Shown here piece by piece: positions 12,411-24,539 of a stretch of DNA of 64,000 bases. The notes beneath the pieces are model-generated. The model saw nothing but the letters and a program-made list of their open reading frames with translations, made no database searches and was not told the origin of the DNA. Numbering within the stretch: the stretch's first letter is position 1; each line of letters starts with the position of its first letter. Source of the DNA: Chondrosia reniformis (lineage: Eukaryota > Porifera > Demospongiae > Chondrillida > Chondrillidae); the NCBI GenBank assembly GCA_947172415.1, contig OX359194.1, positions 5,146,001 through 5,210,000 of the forward strand. Direction: 5' to 3'. The position numbers were made by a program, and so were the translations under genes.

Positions 12411-12888
12411 TAAGTGGGGATTGGCAAAAAAACATGGCTGCCTTATTTAATAAATTATCAATTAACACCTAATAATAAATCAGCAACGGTGCGATTCTGG
12501 TTATATTCGACTATTTGCAGTTGTTTGTTGTAGATGCCAAACCATGTTTCAATGCTCTGCAACCTTCAACCTAGAATAACCTACTCCCTAGTTTGGAGAA
12601 ATTAATGATGACTTACAATGAATGTCCTAGCATAAATTTGCTTGTTAGCATTAGCTCATTTGACAAAAGAAGAAAAAACAATTGGAATTGGAAATTGAGC
12701 TTACATATATTTCTATTTAACCAATTTGCAAACAATGTACATACACAGAGAAGTGAAACATATTTTGGCATTTAGAAAAGTGTATATAAGATTGCAAATA
12801 GTTGAATGTGAGCAAAAAGTGTAATGTTGTTGCTTGATAAATATAATACATTGAATAGATTAGCCTTGTTTTTTTGGCTATCCCTATA
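12411..12888. mobile_element. Palindromic MITE built from fold-back body sequence
   Basis: It begins TAAGTGGGGATTGGC and ends GGCTATCCCTA. The left half (12411-12570) is close to the reverse complement of the right half (12750-12888). Both halves match the body end of the fold-back elements at 23690-23870 and 25255-25400. Thus here the body sequence forms the inverted-repeat arms. Confidence 0.65.
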
Positions 12889-12950
12889 TAATATGTAGAC
12901 ACTACTGTACACTCTGACATATGTAGCAGTCTAATGTATACCATATGATT

Positions 12951-15900
12951 TCATATCAGTGTGCTAATTGCAGCTGCAAAATGCTCTATTGTTACTTACG
13001 TCCACAGCTAATAGGTACTGAGCAGGAGTTGTATGTGAGATGCCTTCCTCTACTGGGCAAATCCCACCTTGTTGATAGTGCATTCCACCTTTTTTTGTCA
13101 CTCCAGGTTATTGATGGCTATTTCAATTAAATTATACATACATACATATAATGTGTGTACATGTATATACATGAACGTGTGTGTATTTGAGGGAGAGAAA
13201 GAGCAAAAAGTGGGTAACTTGTAGTGAAGAAATGATTTCACTGTCATTACTTAAGAGACTTACACGCCATATACTTATACTCCTAGTCTGATAATAAGCA
13301 AAAAGATCCACGTAGCTGCTTGGCCAGCCACTGTATATTTGCAAGCAATTTGAAAGAGTTAGCTTAGGCTGAAAATTGACTTTGATACAGAATTTTGGTT
13401 CAACCTCATACACAAAATTTCCTGATATTTCAATACCCCCTCTGACAACTGCAGCCAAACTAGCACTTGCTCCTGCTGATGGTTGCAATGTTATTCTTGG
13501 TACAACTGATCCACAGGCAGCATAGTTCCTCTCGCATGCACAGTAATTTAATGTTCCTGAAAGGACCACACTCATCTACAAAATATTTATTATGATATAT
13601 AAGTGTAAAATAAATCCATCAATCCATATGTATATACATATATATAATAACTTTTTTGTTAACATTTAACCAATAAGTCAAAACTAAACAAATATTAAAT
13701 ACCTATTATATATATCATTCTAATAAATTAAATCTAACTTATTAATATAATGTTATATATAATACTTATTCACAACAATTTTAACTTACACTGATGTAAA
13801 ACCTCAAGTATCCAACATATATGAAAATTCTAAATGAAAAGTTAAACAGATTGATCCTTGCACTTCCCAAGCTTCTACTTCCAGTAACACAAGCCAAAGA
13901 AACAGAGCCATATTCATTATGCAGTACCTGTCCAACTATTTTGACATAAATTTTTTGATAGACTGAATTATATGATCTTTGTCTTAAAAATTCTATATCA
14001 ACTGCTGTAGCTGTCCGTCCAAAAGCATGACCTTTGGCAATAACCTTTGCAAATATCTGCAAAATGGATGGCTTTTATAATATGGCTAAACAACAAATAT
14101 AGCATACATCCTACGTATATACTTTGTATTTCTGTCCATTGTTTGCAATTCCTGCAAAACCTCCAATTCCAAAATCAGCATATACTTTAGATACACCATA
14201 TCTCTTGCCATAGATATATGCTTTATGTGATGGATAAGTTATGACATCACTTCTTCTGGAACTGTAGCTAGCAACTGCATCAAAACTACTGTTTCTTTCA
14301 TCCCAGTCTGATCCCCTACGTTTTCGAACCTTGAAAAATATATTCACCAATAATTCCAATTAAATAACTTATATGGGACCATGGACCCCCTAAAATGGTT
14401 CCCCCCAGTCTAAATATTTCAAAATATTCCCCCCCCCCCTGAACTAATATTTGAAATATTTGGATCCCCTTTACTGAACACATTTTCAATGATCTCTAGA
14501 CCTTTCATCAATAACTTATACTTGGAAGGTATTGCATTTATTACAACACATGCACAGGCCGTCTTTTGCTTTCAAAAAATAGGTTTCACACCTAGCTATA
14601 TAGACTGAAGATGATGCATCTACATGCCAGTACCAACAAAAGTTCAAAAAAGGGATAATATTTAACCACAGCAGATTTTATTTGCCTTGAAAGGGAGCTA
14701 GGTATACCGACGGGATGGTTGCATATATGCATTCACGTAATTATCTGGGTCAGAGACTATTTGGTAACTTGCACACAAGGGACATATAAGGCTGAGGCTT
14801 TTATACATGTCATACAATGTCACTTCTGTGAAATTATCATGTTCTTAATGTATTATTTAGCCTATAGGCTAACCTCTGTGAAATTCCAATGTTCTGTATC
14901 CTGTTCAAATATTGGATCAACCAGAGCATTGTCCCTCATCATTAGGATAAGCTTCCAGCATTCTTCAGTACCTACCTCTAGAAGGTAAGCTTCTACCAGT
15001 CTATAGAGTTCTTGGTTGTGTTCTCTCAAAGCTGCATTTACAATAGCTAAACTTAGATTAAAAGAACTCCCTTCTTCCTCAGTGGTTTGGTTATGATCCC
15101 TCTTTCCAGAAATCAAGGTTTTAACTATGACCTCCACTACCTATATATATTTGTGAAGTTTATAGAAAAACTGAACAGCATGAACATCAAAGTCTATGCA
15201 CAAGCATATATGCATGAATATACTATGCCTTACCTGTTCTTGGTTTGTTCTGTTTAATAACTTTTCAAAAATTTCCTGGGTCTTTTTAGAACTTGTGTGC
15301 ATTCGTAAGCTACTTATGGCTGTAAATTGAATATCTTCATTGTCATGTTGGACATATGGTTCTAAAGTTTGTATAGTGTTTTCCACTCCAGTATTACCCA
15401 AAGCATAAATCAGGTTAGTAATTGACTCAAATAAATCTTCATCTTTCTTTGTGTCATTGAGTAGCTTCTCTAACTTACCAAAAATAAGTTGCTTTATTTC
15501 AATCTACATAGAATTGAAAGCTGCATAAAAATCACAGATTTAGCTAGAGCTATATATAGACAATCTTACTTACCTCATCAGCATATCTAGCCATTGATCC
15601 TAGAACTAATAACAGGGGATCATTGTTTTGAATTAAATTAGCTAAAACTTCAACTGTAGTCCTTGTTACTCCAGGAAGAAAGGCCAAATTAATCTGCAAT
15701 GTTTCCATTTCTTTTGCTTCATATTCTTCATAATTATTTCGTAATTCAACCAAAGCATCCCTTAGCACCTGCATACATTATGGATCAGTACCATTATGCA
15801 ATCATGTATGTTTTTCACACAATGAATATATACTAACAGTCTCAATTGTGGGTTAAGAGAACAAGTATAGTTCGAGTTAAAAATTAACTTTCATTCTGTG

Positions 15901-15987
15901 TTGTACTTATTATTGTAACTTTATACTGATAATAATAATTTTAGCAGGAGTATAGGGCAGTAAGTATATAAATATCTCTCTCTCTCT

Positions 15988-16021
<34 letters not shown>

Positions 16022-19000
16022 CTACATATAGATATATGTACAACTACTAATACATCTTGGGTTATCATACTTCTTGAGCTTTTATACTCTTCACTGCTAC
16101 CAGTAATGAGTAAAGTATTTTTCTCATTTTAAAATCACTTTCCTTCTTCCCTGACCATATCTACGCATATATATAGTAGAACCATCAATTCATGTATTTA
16201 TAATGTTTGTATACCACATTGCCTCAGAAATGTAATGATAATGGGGGGCATTATCTACCATATACAGTGTGAATTGCTGATTAATAGGATAATACAACAT
16301 GAACTAGTTAATACAGAAAGTGAAGTAAATCTTTTGCATTTGTTTTCTTAGTTATTGGCCGTTTCTTTAGTCCCTGAAATAAATTAATGAATTCCTTTAC
16401 CTTTTTAGTAATTTCCTCCTGGACTGTTCAAAAGCCATGGCATGGGATACGTATATATAAATCAGCATATAGCCCATCACCTCAGACCAGCTTCCACCAA
16501 ACTATAATTATACTTGGCCACGGCTCCACCTCACTCTCATATTAAATTTTGCCTATAGTCCTTGCCTCTGGGCTATTAACTTACACACATATTGTATAAT
16601 CTGTATATAATACATTTATCAGAAAATTGTCGTCATCATATAAAATACATGAGCCACATAAAAAATCTTTTAATATATATATATATAGAATAAAGTAGAC
16701 TTTGCTAACCTGATGAAAATATATGATAAGTTCATCCATGACTGGACTTAAGTCAGGTGGTGTATCATACTGTGATTCATATATCAGCAGATTTTTAATT
16801 TTGTTCACTATAAATTATACAAAGTAAATGTTTCATATATATGTATTAAAAAAATATCTATAACTACAATCAAATACTACACAGTGCAAGTTACAAAATG
16901 CTCTGACTCCTGAGATAGCTACAATCAATTTAATCTGAAAGCCACATTTGTGGCCTTTAGGCCTACATGCACTAATTTCTTAACATTTATAGATATAAAG
17001 GAACGCATTAGAAACTACTGGGACAATATTATGAGTATTATAGGAATACAACACTTTGCTTAAAACCTGCACATCCACTCAAATCTTGTCAATCTAAACA
17101 ACTGTTGAAATATATTGAGTGTATGCATATACATCTATTCACGCACAGACTGATTCAGTATGGGCAATGTACCTAGTTTAATCTGTGTGGGATCCTTATG
17201 AAGCTGCTTCAAGGCAATTGGAATGGATGGAATTGAGTGTCTTAGCCAAGCAATATCTTCTTTGCTTACAGTTACTATATAAGTTTAGAGAAGGAAGTTT
17301 ATATTTACATAAGAATATAATAGTTTGAAGCTTTAAGAAATATATATATATATATGTATGCATATAAATGAACCATCCATATAGCATTGTATATGAATCA
17401 TCTCTATAATATTTAGGTATTTAACACCGCACAAATGCATGTGCACCTTCTTTGAAGTTGGCCATTATGTTATGCTTTTTAAGACCACTCATCCTTTTGT
17501 TATGCTCATGCTGTAGTGATCTCTTGTTAGCACCAGTAGCTATAGATTCTTCAGATGGCTGTTGACAATGAATTTGGACTAATTTATAGCTTCCACCCAT
17601 TGAGAATTTATTTCCCAAGTTAAAGCTTTCATTATAAGTGCTTTCATCATTTTCTAATGTAGTCATACTGTTAAAGATAAAAAGAAAAGTTATATGCACT
17701 TAAGTTATAATAATTGGACAGTACGTAAAATATATTATGTATATATATCTTTTAATTATCAAAAATGTATATAAACCATTACATTGCTTTCTTACTTTTC
17801 AACATCAGTGTTTTCATCTAATGAAAGAAATGTATGTCCTGAAGCTTGCACGAGGACTCTGTTGTTGAATGTAGCACTGTCCTCTTTGAAAAACGACTTT
17901 ACTAGCAGGTTTTCTTCAGGTGAAACTCCTGACAACTCCTCAATATCGGGAGTAGTCACTGTTCTTGTAAATGTATCTGAACCTTCCCCTAAAAAACTAT
18001 AAGACGCAATAACTACATTCATTTTGGGTTAATATACATCACCGGAGAATACGGTAGTATTAAACTGTCTAAGTGGGGGATGGCCATGGCCAGCCTATTC
18101 TATATTGCAGTATCAATAACACCTTAAAACACATTTGACTATAGGTTCATTGCTACGTTGTGACATAAGTAAGATTGTCTCATCATTTGACTCTAGATTT
18201 TACCCCACCATTCAGAGTATAATGATGAGACACCATAGCTTTAAGATTCAAATCATAAAGTCCCCTATTTTAAATATTTAGTAATCACCCACACTTTGGC
18301 TGTATCCCTTATCTGTTGATAAGGAAACCACAAGCTTTTAGTTCTTGGAGTATTTATCAACAGATTTCCTCTCAAAACGTCCATCGTATGCCATACTGAT
18401 GAGTCGTAAAATGAATTACTTCCAAAATAAAATTTAACTTGATCCATATACATACATTTCATTTCATCATGTGCCAAATAAATGGCATTATTAGTTCCAT
18501 TTCTAATGAACGTATTGGTAGGAAGAGGAAGTGATAAACTTTAACAGAGAATTGTGGAATTTTAAAGAACCTCCTACCAGGAGACACCATATTAGTGGAT
18601 CGTGGATTTGACATTAAGGATGGTGTCGGTTTTTTACTGTCCTACAATAAAGTTACTTTGCTTTTAAAAAGGGGAATTCGAAAAAGTTTAATATCTAGTG
18701 CAAGTTACAACATATTATATATAATATTGTAAATAAATAAATAATTAATTTAATATTTCATACAGTCCAATACAAGGTCCTATTATCATATTAAGGGAAT
18801 TTTAGGAGTTTAATTATAAATACTTAGTAGAATATTTAATTAGCCCTCCTATTCTGTAAATTGGGAATAAACTTCAAATAAAATGGACTGTACAACATAT
18901 AATATATAAAGGTATATCCCAATCTTACTCGTAATGAGAATTGTAAATGCCTGACACATCTGTTTCTCTTCGTAGCTTTTCTTGAGCAAAGTTTGCCTGA

Positions 19001-20487
19001 AAAGCACTGGCTATTGCTTTTTTGATGTTTGCTATATTCATATCTTCTTCTTCCGGGTAAATAACTTCAGCAATCTGTCCATCATTTAATTGGACAAAGC
19101 AAAACTTTTTTTCAAATATTTTATCACTAAGTTCACCACCATCAGTGCCATCAGAGCTATTACTACTAATACATTTCAAAAGGAAGATAAACATGAAAAC
19201 AGTATATGTATGCTATGAGTATATGACTACTATATATATATATATACCTGCGTGTGGCACTGCAGGACTATACACATAATGGTGCATGGTATTTGTATAG
19301 GTCGCAATACACAGTTTTTTATTCAAGGGTACATGGCATTAATTACATAGTTAAATAACAGTTCTATATATAGTGCATGGTTAAATTTAATGATTCGGAC
19401 AATTTGCATCTAAAGATGCATGGTCTTTTTATCTAATTCATAATGACAGTGAATTATAACAATGATCCAAATGATCACATGTTTGGAAAGAGTTCATGTA
19501 GCTCTTGTATATACCTATATATACATATATGTCTATATAGGCCTCTATATATTTATATATGTAAACATTATACTGTATTTATACATGAATTAATTTATAA
19601 TCTAATTATAAGACATATGCCATACACTTTTCTATATATATACGTATAATATTATGGTCGAAGTTACAAATATACCAATTTTCTATGCATCTGTAGATTA
19701 TGTATTTGCATCATCTATATACTGAATAGTAGTTAATAACAAAACTTTATATATTACCTTGAATTTTCAAAAAGATGCATTCCAGTGACACTTACAAATA
19801 CCCTGTTTAGTGAGATGCAATACAGGATAGAATCTATCATTTTGTACCTTCCAGCTGCATGTATAAATACATATGTTTGTTATGAAACTGATAGATCAAT
19901 TTAACATGCACATGCATATCACATATGTATAGATATATGAACAATCTGTACATGAATTAAATTTTAAAAACAATTGTATTATATATTAGCAATGATAATT
20001 TATAGATTCATGCACACTATATACAGTAGAAAATGCCCTTCCAGCAATGGCAATTGGATAAAAATGTATATAATTACTAAATATCAGTAGGCATATTCTA
20101 TTATGTATATATACATATATACTCACTTGATTCACAAGACACAGTAACATCTGTCTTAAAAGTAACATTAAGCTGTTCGTTTCCATCAAAGTTAAACTGA
20201 TTTACTGTGTATTTGTAAAGACAACCCTCTACATGCTGCAAAGATCATATAAGTGCATATAAATTTTATCAGATTGTGCAGAAGCAAAATATTAACAACC
20301 TGGGATTTATGGGCCCCAGCCTGACCCCTTGTACATACATATGACACTTTAATGTATTTATATAAATCCATACTTGACAATTTCCTGTAGGAAGATAGAA
20401 GTCTCCCTCCTCTTGATTAGATTCTGTACCTGTTACACCCATTAGCCATAGTTGAGTTATCAATACTAGCACCGTCAAGATCTTCAT
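12951..20487 (-). CDS. Secreted large lipid-transfer protein, vitellogenin_N/MTP-like, copy 1
   Basis: Sixteen exons (5' to 3'): 20374-20487, 20127-20235, 19758-19854, 18929-19165, 17796-17996, 17447-17667, 17173-17274, 16710-16807, 15574-15768, 15234-15503, 14874-15140, 14123-14329, 13790-14056, 13264-13575, 13000-13117, 12951-12973. Every phase agrees, giving 945 codons. The start is chosen because [20 protein letters not shown] is a clear signal peptide. Residues about 35-190 resemble the vitellogenin N-sheet; about 330-640 are helical, with an IYALGNTG motif typical of the vitellogenin/MTP superhelix; about 640-900 resemble the lipid-cavity sheets. The length is close to MTP large subunit (about 890 aa) and far below vitellogenin or apoB, and no von Willebrand D domain is seen. 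The C-terminus (exons 14-16) is rich in W, R and C. The likely role is lipid loading in the ER or extracellular lipid carriage. The family is fairly sure; MTP orthology is not. The tiny last exon is the weakest call. Confidence 0.82.
14360..14873. other. Intron 11 of copy 1, with C-rich and MITE-like insertions
   Basis: The intron differs from that of copy 2 immediately after GGGACCATGG. It has C runs (14397-14450), a small inverted repeat around AAATATTTCAAAATATT / AATATTTGAAATATTT (about 14413-14465), and a fragment of the 6486-6596 MITE near 14745-14815. Confidence 0.55.
15974..16019. repeat. (TC)n microsatellite in intron 8
   Basis: A run of CT dinucleotides interrupted by AGATCT. It is also present in copy 2 (53402-53446), so it predates the duplication. 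Confidence 0.9.
18045..18150. mobile_element. Fragment of fold-back body in intron 4 of copy 1
   Basis: CTAAGTGGGGGATGGCC followed by CCTATTCTATATTGCAGTATCAATAACACC resembles the ends at 12411 and 4960. It is absent from copy 2 at the equivalent place (about 55856). Confidence 0.55.
18695..18910. repeat. AT-rich short element shared by both copies
   Basis: Starts GTGCAAGTTACAACATA and ends near TGGACTGTACAACATATAAT, with CAGTCCAATA as an internal partner. The same sequence sits at 56370-56580 in copy 2, so it predates the duplication. The leading motif recurs widely (16885, 23873, 24409, 45640, 51534, 54620), suggesting an old MITE family. Confidence 0.5.
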
Positions 20488-20637
20488 ATCTGGAGCACAG
20501 GCAGAAGTAAAGACTGCTAATTCTGTTGCTGCCTGAAATTTGGCTCTGTGATATATATCTCCAAGATCCTGTGTTGTGACTTGTCAATGATTACTTCTTA
20601 TATAAGAAAATGAATCCATTTAATTAACCCTTTCCCG

Positions 20638-21272
20638 GTCGCGAACCACTTTAGTGGGTCCCAGTCGCTTAGAGGAAAACTCGTTCTTTTCAGTCGATTT
20701 TTGGCTTATCGTTTAAATATTTATCGTTTTACCGATATCATTAGAAATACGGGAGTAATACGGACATTTGTACGTATACGGGGTGGTGCGTTTAATAATA
20801 TTCAATGATATACGTGCAAAGTTAAAATATTGCATACGCGTTTACGGTACACACACGAACTATATACCGAAGACGTACAGCGAATATGGAAGGACCTGGC
20901 CTAGCAAGAAACTTCGTCTATTCATTGGTTATGTCCACGTGCACTGAAACTAGCCACTTAATTAATTGTCATATATATCATGCAGTGGTCAGTGCAAACA
21001 CAACTATTGATAATATGCAATTTACTAAATCGTGCCGAGACATTTTGCATCTCATACGGTGACAAAATTTCGAGTTAAATATTACCGTAATGAGTATGGT
21101 GCTAGTCTTTAAAAAGACTTCGATGAAAATCGACTGTAAATTTAGAAATGAAGTATCTATAAACATAACTAACCGTAACAAGTAATTTTATCTAAAACGT
21201 TGAGCCACTAAAGTGTCTCACGACCGGAAACGTTTAACGGGATGACGAAATATCGTAACGCCGGTTGAAGGG
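20638..21272. mobile_element. piggyBac-like MITE with TTAA target site
   Basis: TTAA flanks the element on both sides (20634-20637 and 21273-21276). It starts CCCTTTCCCGGTCGCGAACC and ends GGTTGAAGGG. The segment with CACTTTAGTGG near the left end has a reverse-complement partner (CCACTAAAGTG) about 60 bp in from the right end, an asymmetric terminal/subterminal arrangement known for piggyBac. At the equivalent place upstream of copy 2 (about 58271-58280) a plain TTAATTACATT is seen, which is the empty site. It lies about 150 bp upstream of the copy 1 start codon. Confidence 0.8.
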
Positions 21273-21296
21273 TTAATTTTAATCAGATTATGATTT

Positions 21297-21450
21297 GCAG
21301 ACACTTATATGGAATCAAGAAGCTGCATCAAAGCTATTTACAAAAGTTATAATAACCAATCAGTTTGCTAATTTACCATACTCAAAATATATAATGCAAC
21401 TATATAGGCTTCAGTACAAGAATTTGAACATGATATGCATATATGGCTAT
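21297..21450 (+). repeat. Dispersed repeat R1, copy a
   Basis: Contains GGAATCAAGAAGCTGCATCA, then CAATCAGTTTGCTAATTTACC and ATATAGGCTTCAGTACAAG. Further copies lie at 22277-22730, 24132-24410, 59160-59300, 59345-59690 (inverted), 60545-61095 and 61826-62000. Function and class are unknown. Confidence 0.75.
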
Positions 21451-21539
21451 GTGTAATATGCTAATTTCATTTGCAAATATAGATCCTTATACTTCCTTCG
21501 TGTTACAACACACCTTGCACTGCAGTTAATCTCCCCATC

Positions 21540-22010
21540 ATTGTATCTTAGTTTCTTCCTCCCACTCCTGTTTCACCACTCGCACAGCATTATCAGTCAG
21601 CATACACCTAACCTCAGCCTTCAACCAAGGACATCCTTCTTACTATATAAGCCTTCTATATTCCCACATCTTTCCATTCAATCTTCTCCAAACTTTGTTC
21701 CAACTCCTTCACCAGTCCTTGTCCAACCTTAAGACCCTATTCAATGCACCTCTTTTTGGCTCCCCATTCTAATGGGAGTATGCAGCCTAATCACTCCCAA
21801 AAACATTCTTGCCTCCCTTAACTGCACCTGTTCAACTGCTCCTAACTTTCTGCCACAGCCCCATACCTTGGCTCCATACAAAATTAAGGACAGACTATAC
21901 CAGTGCTTCCATTGGTTTAACAATAGTCGGTCCTTTGACCTCCCCCACATGCACACTTATTCTGCATCTACTCAGCCAAGGAGCCAGCTGCAGTCCTCTA
22001 TATATAGAAC
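21540..22010 (-). mobile_element. LINE C-terminal fragment
   Basis: On the minus strand, 21741-21956 reads SLSLILYGAKVWGCGRKLG then VEQVQLREARMFLGV. This pattern follows the reverse transcriptase in many animal LINE ORF2 proteins (LxYGxExW...). The surrounding frames are interrupted. Another LINE piece on the same strand, covering the RT itself, is at 59690-60440 and may be the same family. Confidence 0.65.
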
Positions 22011-22149
22011 CAACCTTAGCTCTCTCCTCCAACATGCATATATATATACAGTCAAATACATCCGCTTGCATGCACATATATGTACATATATACATAGACA
22101 TTGAATGAGTTCTACATATTTTAAATGCATGTACACTGTTACATTTGGC

Positions 22150-22276
22150 AGTAGGCACTTATACATATTCAAGAAGCTGCATCAAAGCTATTTGATGGTG
22201 GGCTCCTTGTAAAGTAGCCAATTTGGCTAATAGGCCCTCCCACCTAAAATAAGATTGATTGATTGATTGATTGATA
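22150..22276. repeat. Repeat end with (GATT)n tail
   Basis: TTGATGGTGGGCTCCTTGTA then GGCCCTCCCACC is followed by ATAAGATT and five GATT units (22254-22276). A short tandem tail of this sort is common at LINE/SINE 3' ends. It is in plus orientation, so it is probably not the tail of the adjacent minus-strand LINE. Confidence 0.45.
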
Positions 22277-22730
22277 TTTATAAAAGTTATAATAACCAAT
22301 CAGTTTGATAATTTACCATACTGAAACTATATAATGCAATTATATAGGTTTCAGTACAAGAATTTGAACCTACATAATATGGGTATATATAATATATGGC
22401 TGTGTTTAAATTGCAATTTTGCAAATATATATACAACAGAAAATTTTGACTTTATTGAACTTCAGCAACCTGGTAACATAGTATATATATTTACCCGGGT
22501 ATATAATAGGGAATTCAAAGCATACACTGTACATGTAGCTATATATATTATAAGCTATGGTTTCTGAGAAGTTAGAGAATTTCAATATAACACTTGAGGC
22601 TTAGGGTTGAAGGTTACAGCAAGCATGTGATTCAATTAGGCCTCTGAGTTATCCACATCCTTTTAAACATGAGTCCAAATTAAACACTATACTCAACTAA
22701 TGAATTGATGAATTGCATTGTACGCATGCA
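22277..22730 (+). repeat. Dispersed repeat R1, copy b (longer form)
   Basis: Shares the R1 core and continues through TTCTGAGAAGTTAGAGAAT, ACTTGAGGCTTAGGGTTGAA and GCCTCTGAGTTAT, with the same order at 60545-61095. Confidence 0.7.
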
Positions 22731-22762
22731 TGTAAAATATTCAAAACTCATTCAATATATAT

Positions 22763-23136
22763 AAGTTAAATAAAAACATTCAAAAATGAAGTTAAAAGTA
22801 GGGATGGCACTATAACAGTGATTGGCACATCTAGAAAAAGTAACGAAACAAGAAAGTGATCATATGGTAAGGCTAACATTGCAGAAGTGGCATACTGAAA
22901 CTTAACTATACACATCACTTCTATGTTTGGGCGCATCATGGATATACTAGAAGTAGGGATCGATGCGCCCAAACATAGAAGTGATGTGTATAGTTAAGTT
23001 TCAGTATGCCACTTCTGCAATGTTAGCCTTACCATATGATCACTTTCTTGTTTCGTTACTTTTTCTAGATGTGCCAATCACTGTTATAGTGCCATCCCTA
23101 CTTTTAACTTCATTTTTGAATGTTTTTATTTAACTT
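22763..23136. repeat. Perfect inverted repeat, two 175-bp arms, 24-bp spacer
   Basis: I compared 22763-22937 with the reverse complement of 22962-23136 base by base and found no mismatch. The sequence is the hairpin head of the fold-back family, with core GCGCCCAAACATAGAAGTG. Transcription across it would give a near-perfect double-stranded RNA of about 175 bp. Confidence 0.95.
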
Positions 23137-23880
23137 GTATTGCTCCTTTTTTCTTGTTAATATTTGTTTTGAAAGTTTTCTTGGCGAAAACTCGAAATAA
23201 AGTAGCAGAATAGACGATATAATAGAGAGCTCTAAATTAAAAAATGGCGTCCGAAAAGATCCCAAATTTGATAAGATGTTTTCTACCGTTCTTTAACATT
23301 CAGTTTAGGATATTAAAGGGTCCATAATCGTTAAGAATACGACTATATATAGGCCCTGAAAAGCGACTAAGAAATTCGATCGCGGGTAACGGCAGTACCA
23401 CAAATATTACTCATTCGGGTTACTTATTTTATATACAGAGAATTTGAAACTTAATTAAAAAATGGCGTTCAAAGAGGCCTTAAATTTGGCACTTTCAAAA
23501 GTAACACGCTTCGGTTGGAGCGCGTTGAAATCTAGGGTAGCCTATTCCCTAGTTCGGAAACATTCATGACGATTTAGTATTTGTATGTACCTGCGTAAGT
23601 TCGCATGTTAGCGCTAGCTCATTTGAAAAAAGAAGAAGAAGAAGAAGAAAAAATGAGGAATTGCAGAATTTGGCCTATTTCGGTTTAACCACTTTGGGAA
23701 GGTTGTAGAGCATCGTAACATGTTTTGGCGTTTAGAAAAGCATGCAAAAACGACTGCAAACACACGAATGCAACCGAAAATCTGAACGTTGTTGATTTAT
23801 GAGGTGTTAATTGATAATACATTGAATAGGGCGGCCATGTTTTTTTTCGGCCATCCCTACTTATAGATATACAGTACAAG
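23137..23880. mobile_element. Body of the fold-back element belonging to the 22763 hairpin
   Basis: Similar in order to 24860-25424: TTTGAAAGTTTTCTTGGCG, an AAAAAATGGCG motif (twice here, about 23236 and 23457), CCTATTCCCTAGTTCGGAAA, a purine (GAA)n run, TTGGCGTTTAGAAAAG, and the end GGCCATCCCTACTTATAG. Together with 22763-23136 it makes a complete-looking non-autonomous element. No protein. Confidence 0.75.
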
Positions 23881-24131
23881 TTACAATATACTAAGGTAAT
23901 CTAATATAATTAATTAATTAATATAAATAAATAAATCATATAAATAAATCATATGGCTCCAGGAAAGGACCTAGCAACAGAATGGGCATAGTATCTTAAA
24001 GTTTAGGGTATAAAACTCATTTTAAATTAAGGGATTTCTTATTTAGGTCTCCGTTTGGTAGAAAACGGAGGACAAAGTCTGCATATATATATATATATGT
24101 GCATGCAAGCGGATATATTTGACTATAATAC

Positions 24132-24410
24132 AATTGCAGACACTTACATGGAATCAAGAAGCTGCATCAAAGCTATTTACAAAAGTTATAATAACCAATC
24201 AGTTTGCTAATTTACCATACTGAAAATTTACAATGCAACTATATAGGCTTCAGTACAAGAATTTCAATGATATATATGCATAAGGTGGTAATATTTAATT
24301 TGCAAATGCAAATATAACACAACATGTAGATTTTCAGTAACCAGGTGTAGTGCATGGGTATATACGTATACATATAGTAGGGAAACTTATAATATAAATA
24401 TATATATACA
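24132..24410 (+). repeat. Dispersed repeat R1, copy c, interrupted
   Basis: The R1 core is present. R1-like sequence resumes after the fold-back element at about 25428-25480 (ACTGTACATGTAGAGCTATAGG), so the fold-back element at 24540-25424 and an adjoining AT-rich stretch probably inserted within this copy. Confidence 0.6.
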
Positions 24411-24497
24411 GTGCAAGTTACAATATACTAAGGTAATCTAATATAATATAAATAAATAATTAATTAAATAATTCATATGGCTCCAAGAAAGGACCTA

Positions 24498-24529
<32 letters not shown>

Positions 24530-24539
24530 AAGTAAATAA

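Noticed and set aside
21772-22108. Plus-strand open frames of about 100 codons
   Set aside because: Shadows of the minus-strand LINE fragment plus simple repeats.
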